A stretch of 64,000 nt of DNA from Tigriopus japonicus (GCA_010645155.1 JAAGOF010000055.1:251861-315860), one strand, 5' to 3'; shown: positions 38,198 through 52,106, counted from the first letter of the stretch. Translations and numbers: made by a program. The notes: a model not told the origin generated them from the letters alone.

Positions 38198-38398
38198 TCA
38201 CGAATAGGTCCTGATCGCTGCATTTGAAGAATCCTTTTTCTCGTCTCTGAAAGGGTAATCCTCTTGATGAGCGTTAGACATGATCTTTTCACGGGTCTTC
38301 TCGAAGTCAACGTCACCATTCTCATCACTATCATCATTGTCGTCGTCGTCGTCATCGTCATCGTCGTCGTTGGTAGTACTTGTAGAAGTGGAAGGGTA
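38198..38398 (-). CDS. Candidate terminal exon encoding an acidic C-terminus
   Basis: A minus-strand acceptor (CCGTCGTCAG, with a CTTAAC branch-like motif about 40 bases before it) precedes 66 codons ending at TGA. The order is Ser/Thr-rich YPSTSTSTTN, a run of ten Asp, a mixed acidic stretch NDDSDENGDVD, then FEKTREKIMSNAHQEDYPF and a short tail. In the Asp run the codons differ only at the third base (GAC and GAT). That is what selection on protein would leave and not what a plain slippage repeat gives, though a short run is weak proof. AATAAA on the same strand (38041-38036) lies about 160 bases after the stop. The upstream exon was not found and no family is recognised. Confidence 0.3.
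   Translation of the reverse strand, partial: YPSTSTSTTNDDDDDDDDDDNDDSDENGDVDFEKTREKIMSNAHQEDYPFRDEKKDSSNAAIRTYS
38339..38371. repeat. (GTC)n with ATC interruptions
   Basis: A CGT/CAT triplet run. On the minus strand it reads as the Asp run of the candidate exon at 38198-38398, with variation only at third codon positions. Confidence 0.85.
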
Positions 38399-40973
38399 CT
38401 GACGACGGAATTGTATTACGAGTAGTTCGAGTATGCGGTTAAGAATAGGAAAGAATGAATAGTACATGAGCAAAAAGTGGAGAACCTACGTTGCGACTGA
38501 GGCTGGTTGGTTGGGTTTTTGGTTGCTCTTTCTGCCTCTCAGTGGCTCAAGTCTGAAGTGTCATTTTATTTCTGCACGCACGCATCCCACCTTGTTCTGT
38601 CATGGTTTGTTGGACATTTGGGGGTCTGGAGCCAAGATCAAGTGCTCGGGAAAGACAGAAACAGAGACACAGACACAGAGCAAGCAAGAGCCATGTGCAA
38701 ATGTTGCGCAACGCTTGTCTCTCATCTTCCTTTCATTTGTCCCTCGCGCGTCTATCAAAGGGAGCCGTTTTTTAACTTGGCCCCAAAAGGGGTGTTCGAG
38801 ACAGATTATACATGGCATATTGTCAGGTATGTTGGTAACTAAGAGTGTCACGTCAGATAACCTCAAAGTTATACATTTGGGTGGGGATCTTCCTGTGTGT
38901 TCATCCAGTAGATAGGTACGTACGTATCTTTGTATCTTGGACTACTCTAAGGTTGGTCAAGCTTTTCCCTGGAGTTGTGGAGAGTCATGAATAATTCTCA
39001 AGAGTCTCCTAGCGAACAAGACGAAGACGCAGAAGAGGTCTTTGAATCTCTTTCTCATTGATGTTCTACTCTCTTGGGTGTATGTGGTCTCGTTCCGGGA
39101 TTCCATTGAAAGGGAGAGAAAGAGAGAGAGAGGAGAAGAAGGAATGGAAGAGAAGTTACACAACCGAAAAAGAAGGAGAGGTGGGATTTTTCGTCATAGC
39201 TATACTCTCTTGAGCTTGGGAACTAGTCAAGAGGGCCAGCGAGTTCCAAATGACCATAAACCCCGGATCTTGGTACCTGGAATACAACAACTACCATCCA
39301 AATTGAAGAAAAAGAGAAGGAAAGGGGGGGGGAGCTCTCTCGTTCGTTGGAGGACGAAGTGATTGGGTCTCGTCGATCCTTTAGCCATTCACACAAATGG
39401 GAATAACGGCCACAAGATGAGGCTGTAAATCCAAATTTAGCCATCGGATATACAGAAGTAAGGATGGATCCTGCGGAACGACTCCACTCGATCTCGAAAG
39501 CCGAGGGACCACTTGCTCTTCAGTTTCTCTCTAATAAACACAACGTGCCAGCAACTTTGAACGAACCAGCAAATGTATGTAGTAGATAATGTAGTAGGTA
39601 TAGTAAGCAATGCCCACAAGGTTGACTTGATCGGTTGGACACTTGGATGTCACTTTTGATGTGTCATAAGTTCTCATAACAAAGCGGGGACTTGAGAGTG
39701 ACTTGGCAAGGGGTTTCGAAAAATTTGTTTGTGTCAGCCACTTTCTTGACCAGATAATTGCCTTGGTCACACTCGTCACTTTGAAAGAGCCGCTCTTTGT
39801 CGAGCCAAGGTTGAAATACACTTGAGGGGACCTTTTTGTGTGATCTCAGTGCTCTGATGACTTCACCTTGGGGGCCTCAAATGTAGAGCTATCTACATGA
39901 TGTTGTTGTTCATTCGGGGTTGTTCGGTTGGCCTCGTTGACACATCTGGTCACGGGTCAGGCAGGCGGTCAGTTAGTTAGTCACATTGGTGATGGTGGTG
40001 GTTGGTGGTTGGCCAGGAGACTACGAAAGGCAAAAGCCATTAGTTATTCATGAAAAAAGTTTCGAGAAAGTGCGAAGAATACGAACAAGTGGGACTGGCC
40101 ATGATCAAGTGGGAGGGAAAACAGAAAACAAGTGTCTGATGGCAGATCGGACAAGACAAAAATCCTTTCAAACTTTCGAGTCTTCACTCACTATGTATGT
40201 AACTAGTTGGAACTTTTTGAAAGGGCTATACAATATCGCACAGATGAATGTGCTGCACAGTACGTACACGTAAACTGCCTACCTGCATATCTTCGTACCC
40301 ACGAAGGCTGGCCCTAAGAGAGTAAGTGAATTTTCATATGGCTTAATCATCCCATTCATGACTGGCTATTCAAACGCGAGATCCAAGGTTGACAAAGGAA
40401 ATTGTTTTTAGCTCAGTTTGATTAGGACCTTGACTTACTCTCTAAAGACAGCAGCACATTCATAACTACGGAGATAGAATGATGACGGAGGCAACTGGTT
40501 GCTTTGCTTGCTTGGCTGGTCGTCGGCCGAGATTCTCTCAATTATGCTTTAGAAAGAGATTTCTTAATCAAAATGCCTCGTCATGATGCATGGCTGAGTT
40601 GGGACTGAGGAGCAGTTTCATAGTTTAATGCATGATTGGTGACTTGATCGAGGCAAGACTCATTCCCTGCCTCGGGGACTTTCTCAAAGTGATATCGAGA
40701 CGCGACTTGTCCTGTACTCTTCCGCGTCATTTTAAACCTCAGTCATGATGTCTTTTGAATTCATTGAGTCGTTGGCTGGGTGGGCGTTCCACCGCGTTCG
40801 TCGCATCCATTAGCCTGCCCTACAATGTGCACCCACCGTGCGTGCATGCATGCCTTGCCATGTGTTTCGAAGGAGCTGTGTTTTTCGTTTTTATTGGTTC
40901 TTTTTTCCAAATTCAATAGACGATGATGGTTGGTAGCGAGGGAGAGATGGGAGATCTTGCTCAAAGTGGTTAT

Positions 40974-41040
40974 TGTTGTTGTTGTTGTTGTTGCTGGCGG
41001 TGGTGGTGGTGGTGGTAGTAGTAGCAGTCAGTCAGTCGGC
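40974..41040 (+). repeat. Compound (GTT)n-(GGT)n-(AGT)n-(CAGT)n microsatellite
   Basis: Four related motifs join end to end over about 67 bases. It is the longest compound microsatellite in the window. Confidence 0.9.
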
Positions 41041-41927
41041 TAGTGGTGTTCTGTATTCGTTACTTTTCGTGATGACAGGATGACTTGCATTTTCATAGTT
41101 TTTTGATAAAGGGTGCTGCCAACAACAGCCGATGTCTCAGGGTGCTTAAGTGGTAGAAGCACCGCTAGCTAGTCGGCTAGTCCGTTCACTAGGATACCCA
41201 TGTACATGCTACATGGATGAGTATGTATGCACAATTTTTGGTACGTACAAGTTGTATGTGTTCGAGACCCTTTTCTTATACCACAAACCCCTAATGGTAG
41301 GATCAGTATTGATCTCTTAGTTTCCTTCTCCTGACAATGGGTTACAAAGGGGGAAGAATCATGATTAAGACAACCCTGTTATTTGGAAAGAACGAGATGG
41401 AATGTGTTTGAAGGACTCCTCAATGGCTCGTTCAAAGAGGGCTTTGCCCTCCGGGAAGGAGCTTCATCCATGGCGATATTGAGTCATTCCAGCACTTTGC
41501 AACACAAGGCGACAAAGCCATTCCATGGAGGAGGTGCTATGGTCCAGATTTCCTGATCTTAATGAATATGACCTGGACGACGACGTGCTCATTGTCACGC
41601 TTGATTCCGTATCTGGTCATCATGACGATTGCTGCCAAGTGCGACGACGAGGAGGAGGACAATCACACCATGCTGATGGTTGGCTTCTTCATAGGTCCGT
41701 TGGTTGGTTTGTTGTTTCGGTTTGTTGGTACCGTGGCCCCTCGACTCGTTGTGCGAGTTCATCTCCTGCTGTCCTTTAGATTTGGCCAAAGACCGTCCTG
41801 TTATTGACGAGCATGGTGAAGAAGGTCTCATCGCCGTTTTGGACACTCAGGGGGTCGTTGTGGCTCATTTCGCTTTTTGTTGTCGTCCTCATCGTTTCCT
41901 TGGTTCCTCTCGTTTTCCCTCTGCCTT

Positions 41928-41993
41928 TTCTCCGGTTCTTTCTCTTTCTTTTTCTCTGTCTTTCTTTCCTTCTTTCTTTCTTTCTTTCTCTCA
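41928..41993 (+). repeat. Pyrimidine tract with (CTTT)n core
   Basis: About 65 bases almost entirely C and T, with mirror symmetry in the TTTC core, so a triplex (H-DNA) form is possible. Leu/Phe/Ser-rich frames across it are artefacts. Confidence 0.8.
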
Positions 41994-42340
41994 CTCGTTA
42001 TCATTGATCCTTAGTCTTGGCGGCCTAACGTGCTTACTCTCAGAAACCTTGCTTGATCTGTCTGTGGATATCTATCAGAAGGGACTTTTGTTTGATTGCA
42101 AGCGAACGAAAGCCAGATGAGGTGAAAGCGGAACTAGCTCAGGGTCTGGATCCAAAAATTTGTTCCCTGATTTGCTCAATGCGAAACTCCGCAGGTTCTG
42201 CTCTAAAGTGCTGAACTTCCGTCCTTCCTTCCGGTGGGTCAGAGTTGGGACCAACTTACCATCCCAAACACATTGGGCCGTCTGAGTTGGAGTCAGCTAT
42301 TCGTCCCACCATTCGGCAGCCAGCCCATCAGCCCACCACC

Positions 42341-42369
42341 TCCAACCAGTCAGTCAGCCAACCAACCAA
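42341..42369 (+). repeat. (CCAA)/(CAGT) compound repeat
   Basis: CCAACCAGTCAGTCAG followed by CCAACCAACCAA units. Confidence 0.8.
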
Positions 42370-44810
42370 GCATTCGACCAACTTGGGATGCCAACCATCT
42401 AAACCGTTCGCTCGGCTAGAGATCGCTCGTCCCATTCAGACAGAATGACCTCTCTCCCGGCAAAAATGGTTTTTGTCGTTGGTGGTCCGGGTATAAATGA
42501 TGATCATCAATCCTGGGTGCCAGGATCCGAGAGTCCAAAAAGTTCTGAATTTGGTGGCAACACAGACACTGACAAACACAAATACACATACAAGCGTCAA
42601 GATCTTTACGTTAAACACTGAAACAACACATATCGTTTCGAAATGTATTTGACAGAGCTTTGGGGAAACACGGCAATCAAACAGAAAAAGAGAAAGAACG
42701 CACGAGAGAAGGGGGACAAAAACAGACCCTCTTGTCATATCTTTACAACCTTATCTAAAACTTGAGAGAAAGATGTCGCCGTATGGAAGATGGCCCATTC
42801 CATATTTTAGAGTCTAGTTTTTACTAAACTGCCCCTTCCCAACAGCCTTAGTCGATTTCAACGTGAATTCATTGGTTGAACGACTTGGCACTAATTTTTC
42901 CTTCAACGTTTGCATGGAAGTTAGCAATATCAGCCAATTCCAGCGAAACATTTCTGTCATCGTTTGTCGTTCGGTCGCTCTTTCCCAGAAAAAAAGTCTC
43001 CCTCTTGTCCACGTATGGTGTTCGATAGAGTGATATGGCACAACAGGAAATTTCAATATATAGGTCATAAAATCAGATTATTGTCTCTCTCTCTCCCTCT
43101 CTTTCTTCTGACTTGGTGCAATCGATCGAATAAACTTTGACGGAATTGGAGTTCAAGAGGGCAAGCCAAGAAAACTCCTTTAGGCTCGTAGTTCATGATA
43201 GCACAGATGTGAAATAGCGCAAAAGTTCTTGATTTGGAGCCTAACTAAGTCTGAAAAGAGTCACTCCTTGTGAATTCTAGAAGAATGAAGCAAGCCGAGG
43301 GAGTTTTATTACTCTCGGTACCTCGATCAAGAATTTGCTTCTCCGTCAATGTTTCATATCTTTGTTTTGACGAACGAGGGTGTCTTATTGAATTTTGATG
43401 TGTTTGTTGAACTTGGGTGACACTGGCTGAATCTGCATGGTTGGTTTTCGATTTGCCGACACTTGGTGGTGTGGTTGGTTTGACGGACGATCATGCCTCG
43501 GCACTAAACTCCTTGAGACACTGGATGGGAAAAGTGTGGTTTGGGCTCAATAAGCAAAACGAGTGAAAACACTCGAGCTGCCGCCTCCATGTCTTCGTGA
43601 TCAGTTTCTCAGCTTTAATGATTTCACATTTTTACAAGCTTCCATCAGTCAAATTGCAAACAAATCGAAATTGCCGTGTGGTTATTTTTGGTCGAATATC
43701 CTACCAAAGAGACATGGCGTAAGGGGCCAAGACGAGATCCTCTTTGTCGTAGCTAGTGGGGGTACGGATATTTGCACTTGTTGTAGTAGTAGCAGTAGCA
43801 CTTGGAACGCATTGTAAATACCTTTGGTGGTGTGCTGAGCCCATTCTTTGACCCTCACTCTCATAATGGAAATGGACCCGCATTCAGTCAGCACTCTTAA
43901 CGTATTGTTGTCCGGAAAATGTACAGCAGGTTCGGGATTTAATAGGTCGTAGATGTCAAGTAGAGCACTTCATCCTTTTGTTGCTCGAAGATGCCAAATG
44001 GAAAACATGTTGTTTTTGTTCCATCTTCAATTCTCAATGTTTGGATGATCTCGCTGCACCCAGGGTTACCAAATAAATACCATCAATTTTTTTTCGAAGC
44101 TATTCTCCTCAACCGTTTCCTTATATGCTCGAGGTTTTCAAATGAATGTTCAATGAATTTTCTTGATAGACAAAAATCTAAACCTTAGCAGAGGGGATCC
44201 TGGTGTCAGACCCATCCATTGAGGCAAATCAAAGGGAAACAGAACCTATTGCGAACCCACAAATTTTACGACAACGGACCTCATCTATTATTAAGGCTAC
44301 AGAATGGTCATTTCGAGGAATTGTTTGTCTCTCAAAAATCATTTCTTCTCTACCCGAAAAAAGAACACATCTCTCGAGTGTTTGCCAAACATGTCAAACA
44401 ATTATTGATTGCCGCCAATTGTAAGCATCACTTTTCTATTTCAGGTATGTACAACATGAACCACCATCTTCTAAATCATGGCAGGGTTTGGTCAGCAAGT
44501 AACACTGACTGACCCGAACTCATTGTATGGATTTTCTCATTCTTCTTCTTGGTCTTTGTTGTTATCGTTGTCGTTGTTCCTTCTCTCCCGTTTCCCGTTT
44601 TCTTCCCCTTCCCGTTCAAGGGAGGGTTGGTTGTTGGATCGCCTGTAGGAACATCCAGGCATCCCCATGAGAATTGTCCCTCTTGGATGGTTCCCTGGGC
44701 TTGCGTGTCGGACTTTGGAGATCGACCGGACATTTCCCGATTCTCCCCTGAAACCATTGACCATCGCATAGAACATATCAATTTTGAACTCTCAACTCGA
44801 TGGATAAATG

Positions 44811-44833
44811 AATGAGTGAGTGAGTGAGTGAAT
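44811..44833 (+). repeat. (GAGT)n microsatellite
   Basis: About five GAGT units with flanking GAAT variants. Confidence 0.85.
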
Positions 44834-47800
44834 GTTGGAAAGGCAGAACGAGCGAAGCTGTGATATTTCAATTGGACATATTTCCCAATGACCACCAGAT
44901 GGCCAGCCCATTGAGTGTAATCAAAAATTCATTTCTACCCTCGCGCATTCAGTTTTCATTAATTGAATTGACCGGTTCAACATCTCCCTGCTTGTGTCGC
45001 CAATCACCATTGATGCAATGATTGGGCAATGGCCGACCATGATTGGAATGTTTGAGTGTCCAAACGGAAGAAGTTCATCATGCACAGCCTTAATCTAGTC
45101 CAGCAATGGCATACTTCGCAGTAGATCCGATCCGGCGGTCTCATAGAATAATAGAGCGAGCATAGCACGAGAGAGTTAGAGGACTGAGAAGGACTCTTTT
45201 TGTGTTTGATCGCCAGAGGCTCTATCTCGTTTAGCTCCCTGCAGAGTTAGTTCACAGAACTCTTTGATATGCGAACAATAGAAAGAGGCCACGCGACGAC
45301 TTACTTCATAGTCCGCCTTCATTGCCTCAGTGTACGTGTGTACTGTATGTATGTACGTAGAAGTCAAGTCGAAGTCGGGGTCGTATTTATGCACATTCTA
45401 CCGCGTTTGGGAGTCAAGTTAAGAATACCACACGCCCCATTCATGGCATTCCAACAAATCTGTGGACAAACTCATGAGTTGAAAGTGAAAACAAATTCGA
45501 AAAAAGACCGCAAATACTGCGGCGGCTCTTCCTTATCTCAGTGGCTCATTTTAGGTAGCTTGGAATTTGTACGCAGATTCACAATATCACGTCGTGCAAC
45601 GTACCTCAATACACATAAACGTGTACTTAGTCATGCTTGGAGACTTCTTAGATAGATAGACATTATTGAAATCAAAATTCAATGGAAAGTAAACCAAGGG
45701 CACAGATTACTTGATTACTTTAAGTCTTTTGTCTTTATTCTGTCTTTTGGTTGCTTTTCTGTGAAGCTATGATCCTAAAAGGGTTGGAAATTTCTTTTAA
45801 ACTGTCTGCTTATGAGCTGTCACAAGGCTCAAACACTCTCGTAAACATGGTTTGCCTTTGATCGACCATTTCGTGAGGGGGTTTTTAAAGTCAGATAAGT
45901 TGGAATTAGAGCGTCGTTTTCGCCCTCAGAGGTGAGCGAGCCCCTTGCCTGAAACGGTTTCTATCCACTGTACAATGTCAGAGGGCGGTTGGACCTTTTG
46001 AAGATGCCACGAGTAAACGAGGGATCCCTGAGAGACCAATTCTGAAATTCTAACAGTGCTTTTAGAGAGAACTTATTGCTTTCTATTATGACGGAGACTG
46101 CCGAACATTTTGACGCCCAAAACTCTTTCTTCCCAACTCGTTCATTGCTGTATGTACATTTGAGCGTGTACTGTGAGTGTGTGTTTGTAAGATGAGAGGT
46201 ATGGCTAGAAAATGTCAAACAAGCGATTAAAGCGTGCTTAAAATTGCCAACTTAACGTCCCAAAAACGACGGATGGGTGTGTGTGTACGCACGCTAAGTG
46301 TGTCAGCATGAGTGCTTGTGGTATGTGGAACATGCAGATTTAGTCCCGGATCAAACCTCCAAATTTCGAGTTGACACCTCGCTTAAAAAAGATTGGCCGG
46401 TTTTTTCCCTCTTTCTCTGTTTCTTTCTTAAGAATGGCTGAGTGGAAACGCGCCTAGTCATGTCAAACCGAAAGCTTTGACTCAAAAGCCTGTAAAAAGG
46501 CGCCCAAAGTGTCTGTCATACAAGCTCCTTTTCGAGGATGAGGACCACAATGTCGCTCTCTCACTTTCATTTGTGTGCCTTGAAATTGTGTCATTCTTCA
46601 CAAATGATGATTTAAGTGGCCTCTCTCAGACCTCAGATTCTTGTGGATTTAAGTTCATCAAGGGTCGCCATTAGTCTTACAAAGGTCAGTGGTTGTAATG
46701 AGAATAGCAAGTTTCGATTCATTGATCTCGATATTTGTCCCTCGTGAGTGGACGAGGATTCTCAATCAAGAAATGGACAACTGAAGAATTATGAATGACA
46801 AAATGCCTCCCAAAACCTCCTGATAATGGTTTCGGAGCTTGCGACCCTGTGTCAAAGTCAAAGTCGGTGTGGCTTTTGAAAGTGGTGTGAAAACATGTGT
46901 TGGCTTTGTCATTGTTGCCAGATGAGATGTCATGATAAGTCCGACTGGGCGAACGAACTACCTTACGTACTGAGTGGCAGCCTGGTCACTCTTCGTTTTG
47001 GGTCCTCCCATTGAATCCCCCGCCATCAACCGGAGGCTTGAGTAAGATGACATCACTTGACAACGAAGATGAAGCATCTCCTTCTTGAGAAGACACCGAA
47101 TGAATCGAGTTGACAGCCACGTCTTTGGTGATGGTCAGACAAGCCAGCATTCCTCAGCGAGGTATTAGCCAAGAAGAGCTAATGCTGTGAGTTGGCTTGG
47201 ATGATTTGATCAAAGAACATTCTAATGCGTTTTCCAGAGGCTAGGTAGGCTGTTAGTGTCTCTTCAAGGAGAGAAACGGAGAAAGCGAAAGAATCGCACA
47301 CTAAACGAAATGGAGAGAAATTGGTGGTGGTGCTGGTGGTTGAAAAGATTGAACCATATTAATTCACAATCTCAGTGTGACGTTTCCACGCTCAGTCTCC
47401 GTTTCTGTTCTATTTTACGGTAGTACAACGAAGTGTACTACTAGACTCCTATATACATTGCCAATGACACGTGCGGGATGAGAATGGCCTGACCGTGGTG
47501 ATTCGTTCGGTCGTTCTTTGGGTCGTCGTCGTTGGCCCAAAACACATTTCAAGTTCACAGCAGGGGTGTCATCAAAACTCAGTTTGTCTCCGAAACGAGT
47601 TTCCACTCGTCGCCCCATGATTACTGTCTCGAAGGGCAAGGACAAGTGGACTCCATTTGAATTGGTTTCTAGACCGCCAACCATCCATCCAACCAGCCCT
47701 ACAGCCAATCTGCGTGTACGTAAGGATCGTTCGTTGCTTGCTTGGCATTGGAGTGTGCTTGAAGTATTCGTGATCATGCCGTGCTTTAAATCGATCAGTG

Positions 47801-49229
47801 ACCTCAAATGTCGTCAAGCAGCGACAACTCTGCTGATTGCCATTCACCCTAAAGGACTCCCACCGACATTTCGACACAGTTCCATTGGGGGTAGCTAGCC
47901 ATGACAGTAGTCGAACCAAGACAGAAGTGAAGGAATATGCTAGGGTTGAAGATTTTAAAAGAGGAAATCTGAAATGAATCTTTTCGTTAAAGGCCTGACC
48001 GGTTCATAGGTTTATTGTGCCTGGATGAAAAAATAAGGAAAAGCAAATCTTTAAACATCTTCATGATACTTTCTGGCCAGTAGCGAGCTTTGTCTGCATC
48101 ACGTACTATCAAACAAGAGGGAGGGCTCATGAATTATTTTTGACATCAACTGAGCAATGAAATCAAACACATGGTAATTGGCACTTCTATGTAGGATTGT
48201 TAAATTAACCTTCGAGCTTCTTTGAGCCCGGGTGAGTAAGCGAATGAGTGAGTGAATGTGTGTGTGTGTGCCTAGATGGAGACAGTTGAAGTGGTTCTAG
48301 CTGTGATTGCCATCATGCACTCGAGTATGGAAAGATAGATAGATGGATAGATACATCCGTACATACATTGGCCCGGTTAGACTGGGTCGGATGGTCGTGG
48401 TAGGAGATTGATCTGGAGAACCCAGAGTTGAGTGCCCACAAGCGAATGGTGACTAGGTTCTTCGACCTCCTTCGTTTCGAAGATACTACTACTTCCACCA
48501 AGTGGGTAGGTTGTTGGTTGTGGTTCGCTCGGTCGGTCGGTGGTTCTCTCTGTCGGGCTGATAGATTCAAGTCAATGCTAAGACGAGTGCTAGATGTCAA
48601 CAGAGTCAGCGTGAAACGAATTTGGAAAACACGGTTTGGAGCAAATCTGCATAATTTTTTCCCCTCCACGAGCCCCGTCGTCCGTGGTGAGTGTAGGATT
48701 GGAGGTAGTACAATGACAGAGGGAGAAGACCTCGCACAATTGATCACTTTGATCGGGCCAGAAAACATTACTGCTCTTGTTTATGAGGAGGGTTTGAAAT
48801 TCCTTGGCATTTCATCATGGTGAAGGCGATCATAGATTATCAGGCCAGATTTCCAACTTCAACTTGTCAAACATTGATCAATGTTTAAACTAGACAAGAC
48901 ATGTTTGCCAGAGGTCCTCCCAATCTTAAAACTCCGCCCTGATACGATCGAGTGTACTCTTTCAAGTGATTTCTAACGAGTCATTTCACCATTCAAAGCG
49001 ACCTAACAACTAAGCCCGAATAGCCCTTCTCCACTCCCAGTTCTTCTTTCAGCAGTATTTTTCTAACACGTTCGTCTGCATCGGAATTTTCCAGACCCAA
49101 TCAAATGCCTAATCCGAAATACGTACGTCTCACCAGGTGCAATCAATAGACACTGATTTAACTACCTAAATGTTTGCTCATAACGAGGCCATCGCTCAAA
49201 ATGGAAGATTTGGCCTAATTGCTGCTTAC

Positions 49230-49285
49230 TTGCCTGGCGCAACAACCTGCACTACCTCCTCTCGAGCTTCTCGGGTGGCATGATT
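49230..49285 (-). CDS. Candidate 56-nt microexon
   Basis: On the minus strand a long pyrimidine-rich tract ends in CTCTTTAG just before 49285, and the stretch ends at a GTAAGC donor at 49229. In one frame it reads NHATREAREEVVQVVAPG plus a split codon, which is charged and helix-like. A second frame is also open. The paired splice signals are good, but pairs like this arise by chance in a window this size. No family recognised. Confidence 0.15.
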
Positions 49286-51594
49286 CTAAAGAGCTAAATA
49301 CAAAGAAGTATGAAAAAGGTAGTTTGGATGGTTCAATTTTATGAGAGATTATCATTCCTCCTCACGGAATTCTCTACGTTAGCATCGGAAGAGCATTAGT
49401 TTGACGAATACGACCAAAATATGGAACGTTTGAGCACTTACTATTCAAAGGATCGTCTTCTTTTTATCGTCTCAGCTTCTTCTGGCTGTTTTGCTTCTGC
49501 TCTCTATGCATTTGCAGGTGTTCTAAACCTCATCGAATCTTTTTGAAGCATCGAACGCAATTGTGTTCTTGATATCTCACCTCTTCATATCATACACGAT
49601 GTGTGTTTGAGCCCTTCAACGTACTCGTCCACTCAGGCATGCACCTTTACAGGACCAAAGTTGGTTTTTAAATCAAAAGGGCCACTTCCAAAGAACGAAG
49701 AATTCTTTCGTTTTCGAGCCCCGAGCAATGTCATTCTCACAACTCGTTTTCGAGATAAATTCGTTAGCCTTAAGGTTTGGTCCTGATGTTTCAGTGTGCT
49801 GAAATATGACTGGGTTCCTGTTGGGAATAGAAGCTGATGAGGTCGACCAAAGTGATTTGGAAGCTATTTTTGAGCACCAAAGTTTGCCTGGGTTACATTA
49901 AAGAGTAGCCAAGTGGATTGGATATCACAGCTCACAAACATTGTCAGGTGGGCAACTGGAGAAAAATCAACCCCCCAATAATGTTCACGACGTGCGTACA
50001 TCATTGTAAACGAACCTCACAACGCGTCCGAGAATCTCCAGGCACCTTACAATGAACACTCACATCTCAGCTGTGACGAAGTGAACGAAACGAAACTTCT
50101 TTCCAATCGACCCGAAAAAAACACCACACCAAGATGTGTCAAAAGTGGCCCCTGAACATTTGGCCAGCTAAAGGTTAATTGGATCAGAGCTGAGCTAGCG
50201 TCTCTTTGCTCTGCACTATGTAGGCTCATATGTACACTAGTACGACAAGAGTGGAAGAGCAACGTTTACGGACTTCCATTCGCTCGGCTCCTATGTATCC
50301 TCCAATCCTCCATCCATCCCCAAGACCCCAGAGTTGATTCAAAAAGTAATTTGGTCACTGTCATGCTTCTGTCAAAGAACAAGATGAATGTAACTGTTGA
50401 GCCCTGTCCCACAGACTTCTTCGTGGAGCACTGAATTGCTAGAGGTGGGCATTCGCCCATGTTGCCCACACAGGTGAGCGGAATCGGCATCAGATTGGCA
50501 GCGGGCGACAAAACTTGAAACGTCAACGAAATGGCAAGTCGTCCACCAGGATCGCTCATGATTCAAGAGTCAAGAGCTGATTCAATAATGGGTGAACAGA
50601 GAAATATGACGAAAGGCAATTCTGTCATGCAAAACCAAAATATCATTTAGGGATGACTTTACTCTGAAAACAACTTGGACGGTTCTCCTTGTTTTTCCCG
50701 TTGGTGTCAATGATCGTCGCATTTAATTACTCGTGTCTGGGTTGGCTGGCTTGCCTCATGTAGTAGATGTGGCTAATTGTTGTGTCAATGTGTGGGTGCT
50801 TTCGAGCGTGTAATAAGCCCACCAAACGACAATTAAGTTGACACTTGACCCTCGCAGTGTCAACTCTGTCAAGAACTTTGGATATCCCCTCTTTAGGTCT
50901 CTCTCTTTCTCCGTTCAATATACAGTATTCAGTACTGCGCATAAAGGCGTAATTTGAGACAAATAATTAAGAGGGGAGAGAAAGAGAGCGAGAAAAAGTT
51001 CACCCCTGTCGCCCTGTCGGGTGGTGGGGCTTTGACATGCTGAAATATTGGTCCCATTATTTTGGAAATTCTGCCTGTAACCTGAACACCGTGTTTGATT
51101 GTTTAGTCATAAACCCATATGTAATCTCATACCCAGTTTGTGGTGGTACCAAAACCTGTCCGACTCACTCACTCACTTACTCACTTGCTCAGCAGCAGCA
51201 CGCACAAAAGTTGAACTTGCTCACATCTCACGCACTCGAATCTCCCTTGGTTTTACGTGAGAATTTAAAATACCGTCCATCTTCAATTAACGCAAGTAAA
51301 ATGGAGCAGCAAGAGTCGGCGAGGCGCTAAGTTGATCTTCACCTGGAGTGGACTAATTTCACGCTCAATTATGAGTGTGTCTTCGCCGCATTATTCTCTC
51401 ATTTATCATCCTTGTCCTTTGATTGGAAGGAGCTCTTCAGATTGTCGCGAGAAATAGCATTACTAGTCCCATGATCGACCACCCCCCAAAACACGTCAGT
51501 TTTACTCGCAGAACATGGTATATCGAGCTCACAGACTGTCCCTACGTAGAAAAGTAAAGCAACCCCGTGTGATAATCCGTATAGTATGCAGGCA

Positions 51595-51612
51595 TTCAGT
51601 CAGTCAGTCAGT
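51595..51612 (+). repeat. (CAGT)n microsatellite
   Basis: Four CAGT units. A CACT run lies about 430 bases upstream at 51163-51191. Confidence 0.85.
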
Positions 51613-52080
51613 CTGATCAGCTAAAAACCCGGGTGAACATTTACTGTCGTAGTAGTTACAGTTGCCTTGTGGACTGGGGGTGAAGAAAAAACCAATTCCT
51701 CCCAAATGATTCACTAGGATTGCCTTGCGTGCCTCAGGTTCATCTATTTCCAATGTTTCCAACCTACCAAAACCATTGGGGCTCGTAAAGCATTTTACTC
51801 TTTTTCTGTCAGCTCCCAAATTGACTTTTTCGACGAGCAACGAAGCACATGGTTTTTCAGCGTGCTCAAACTATGTAATACATACGAACACACTCACTGT
51901 ACCACAGGCATTAAGCAACGACTTTGCACGAGGTGTGTGCGAGAGTATGCGAGTGAGTGAGGGTGTGTCGTGTGAGGTATCAAAGAGATCAGGAGCTCTC
52001 CTGCCAAATTTGCTCGTCCAAAGCTATAAAGTTACAGAATCCAATATCTTATAATTGATCTAAGTCGACATTTTGGCCAT

Positions 52081-52106
52081 GATGGATGGATAGATGGATG
52101 GATGAA
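52081..52106 (+). repeat. (GGAT)n microsatellite
   Basis: GGAT units with one GATA interruption. Confidence 0.85.

Noticed and set aside
39583..39605. GTAGTAGATAATGTAGTAGG resembling let-7
   Set aside because: The seed and spacing do not match, and there is no precursor hairpin. No other conserved animal microRNA that I know was recognised.
39680..39900. Two overlapping minus-strand frames that both look protein-like
   Set aside because: Two different open frames over the same bases show that protein-like appearance is not diagnostic here, and no splice pair supports either.
48428..48823. 131-codon + strand frame with a donor-like GTGAGT inside
   Set aside because: The opposite strand is open for 151 codons, no acceptor fits, and no domain is seen.
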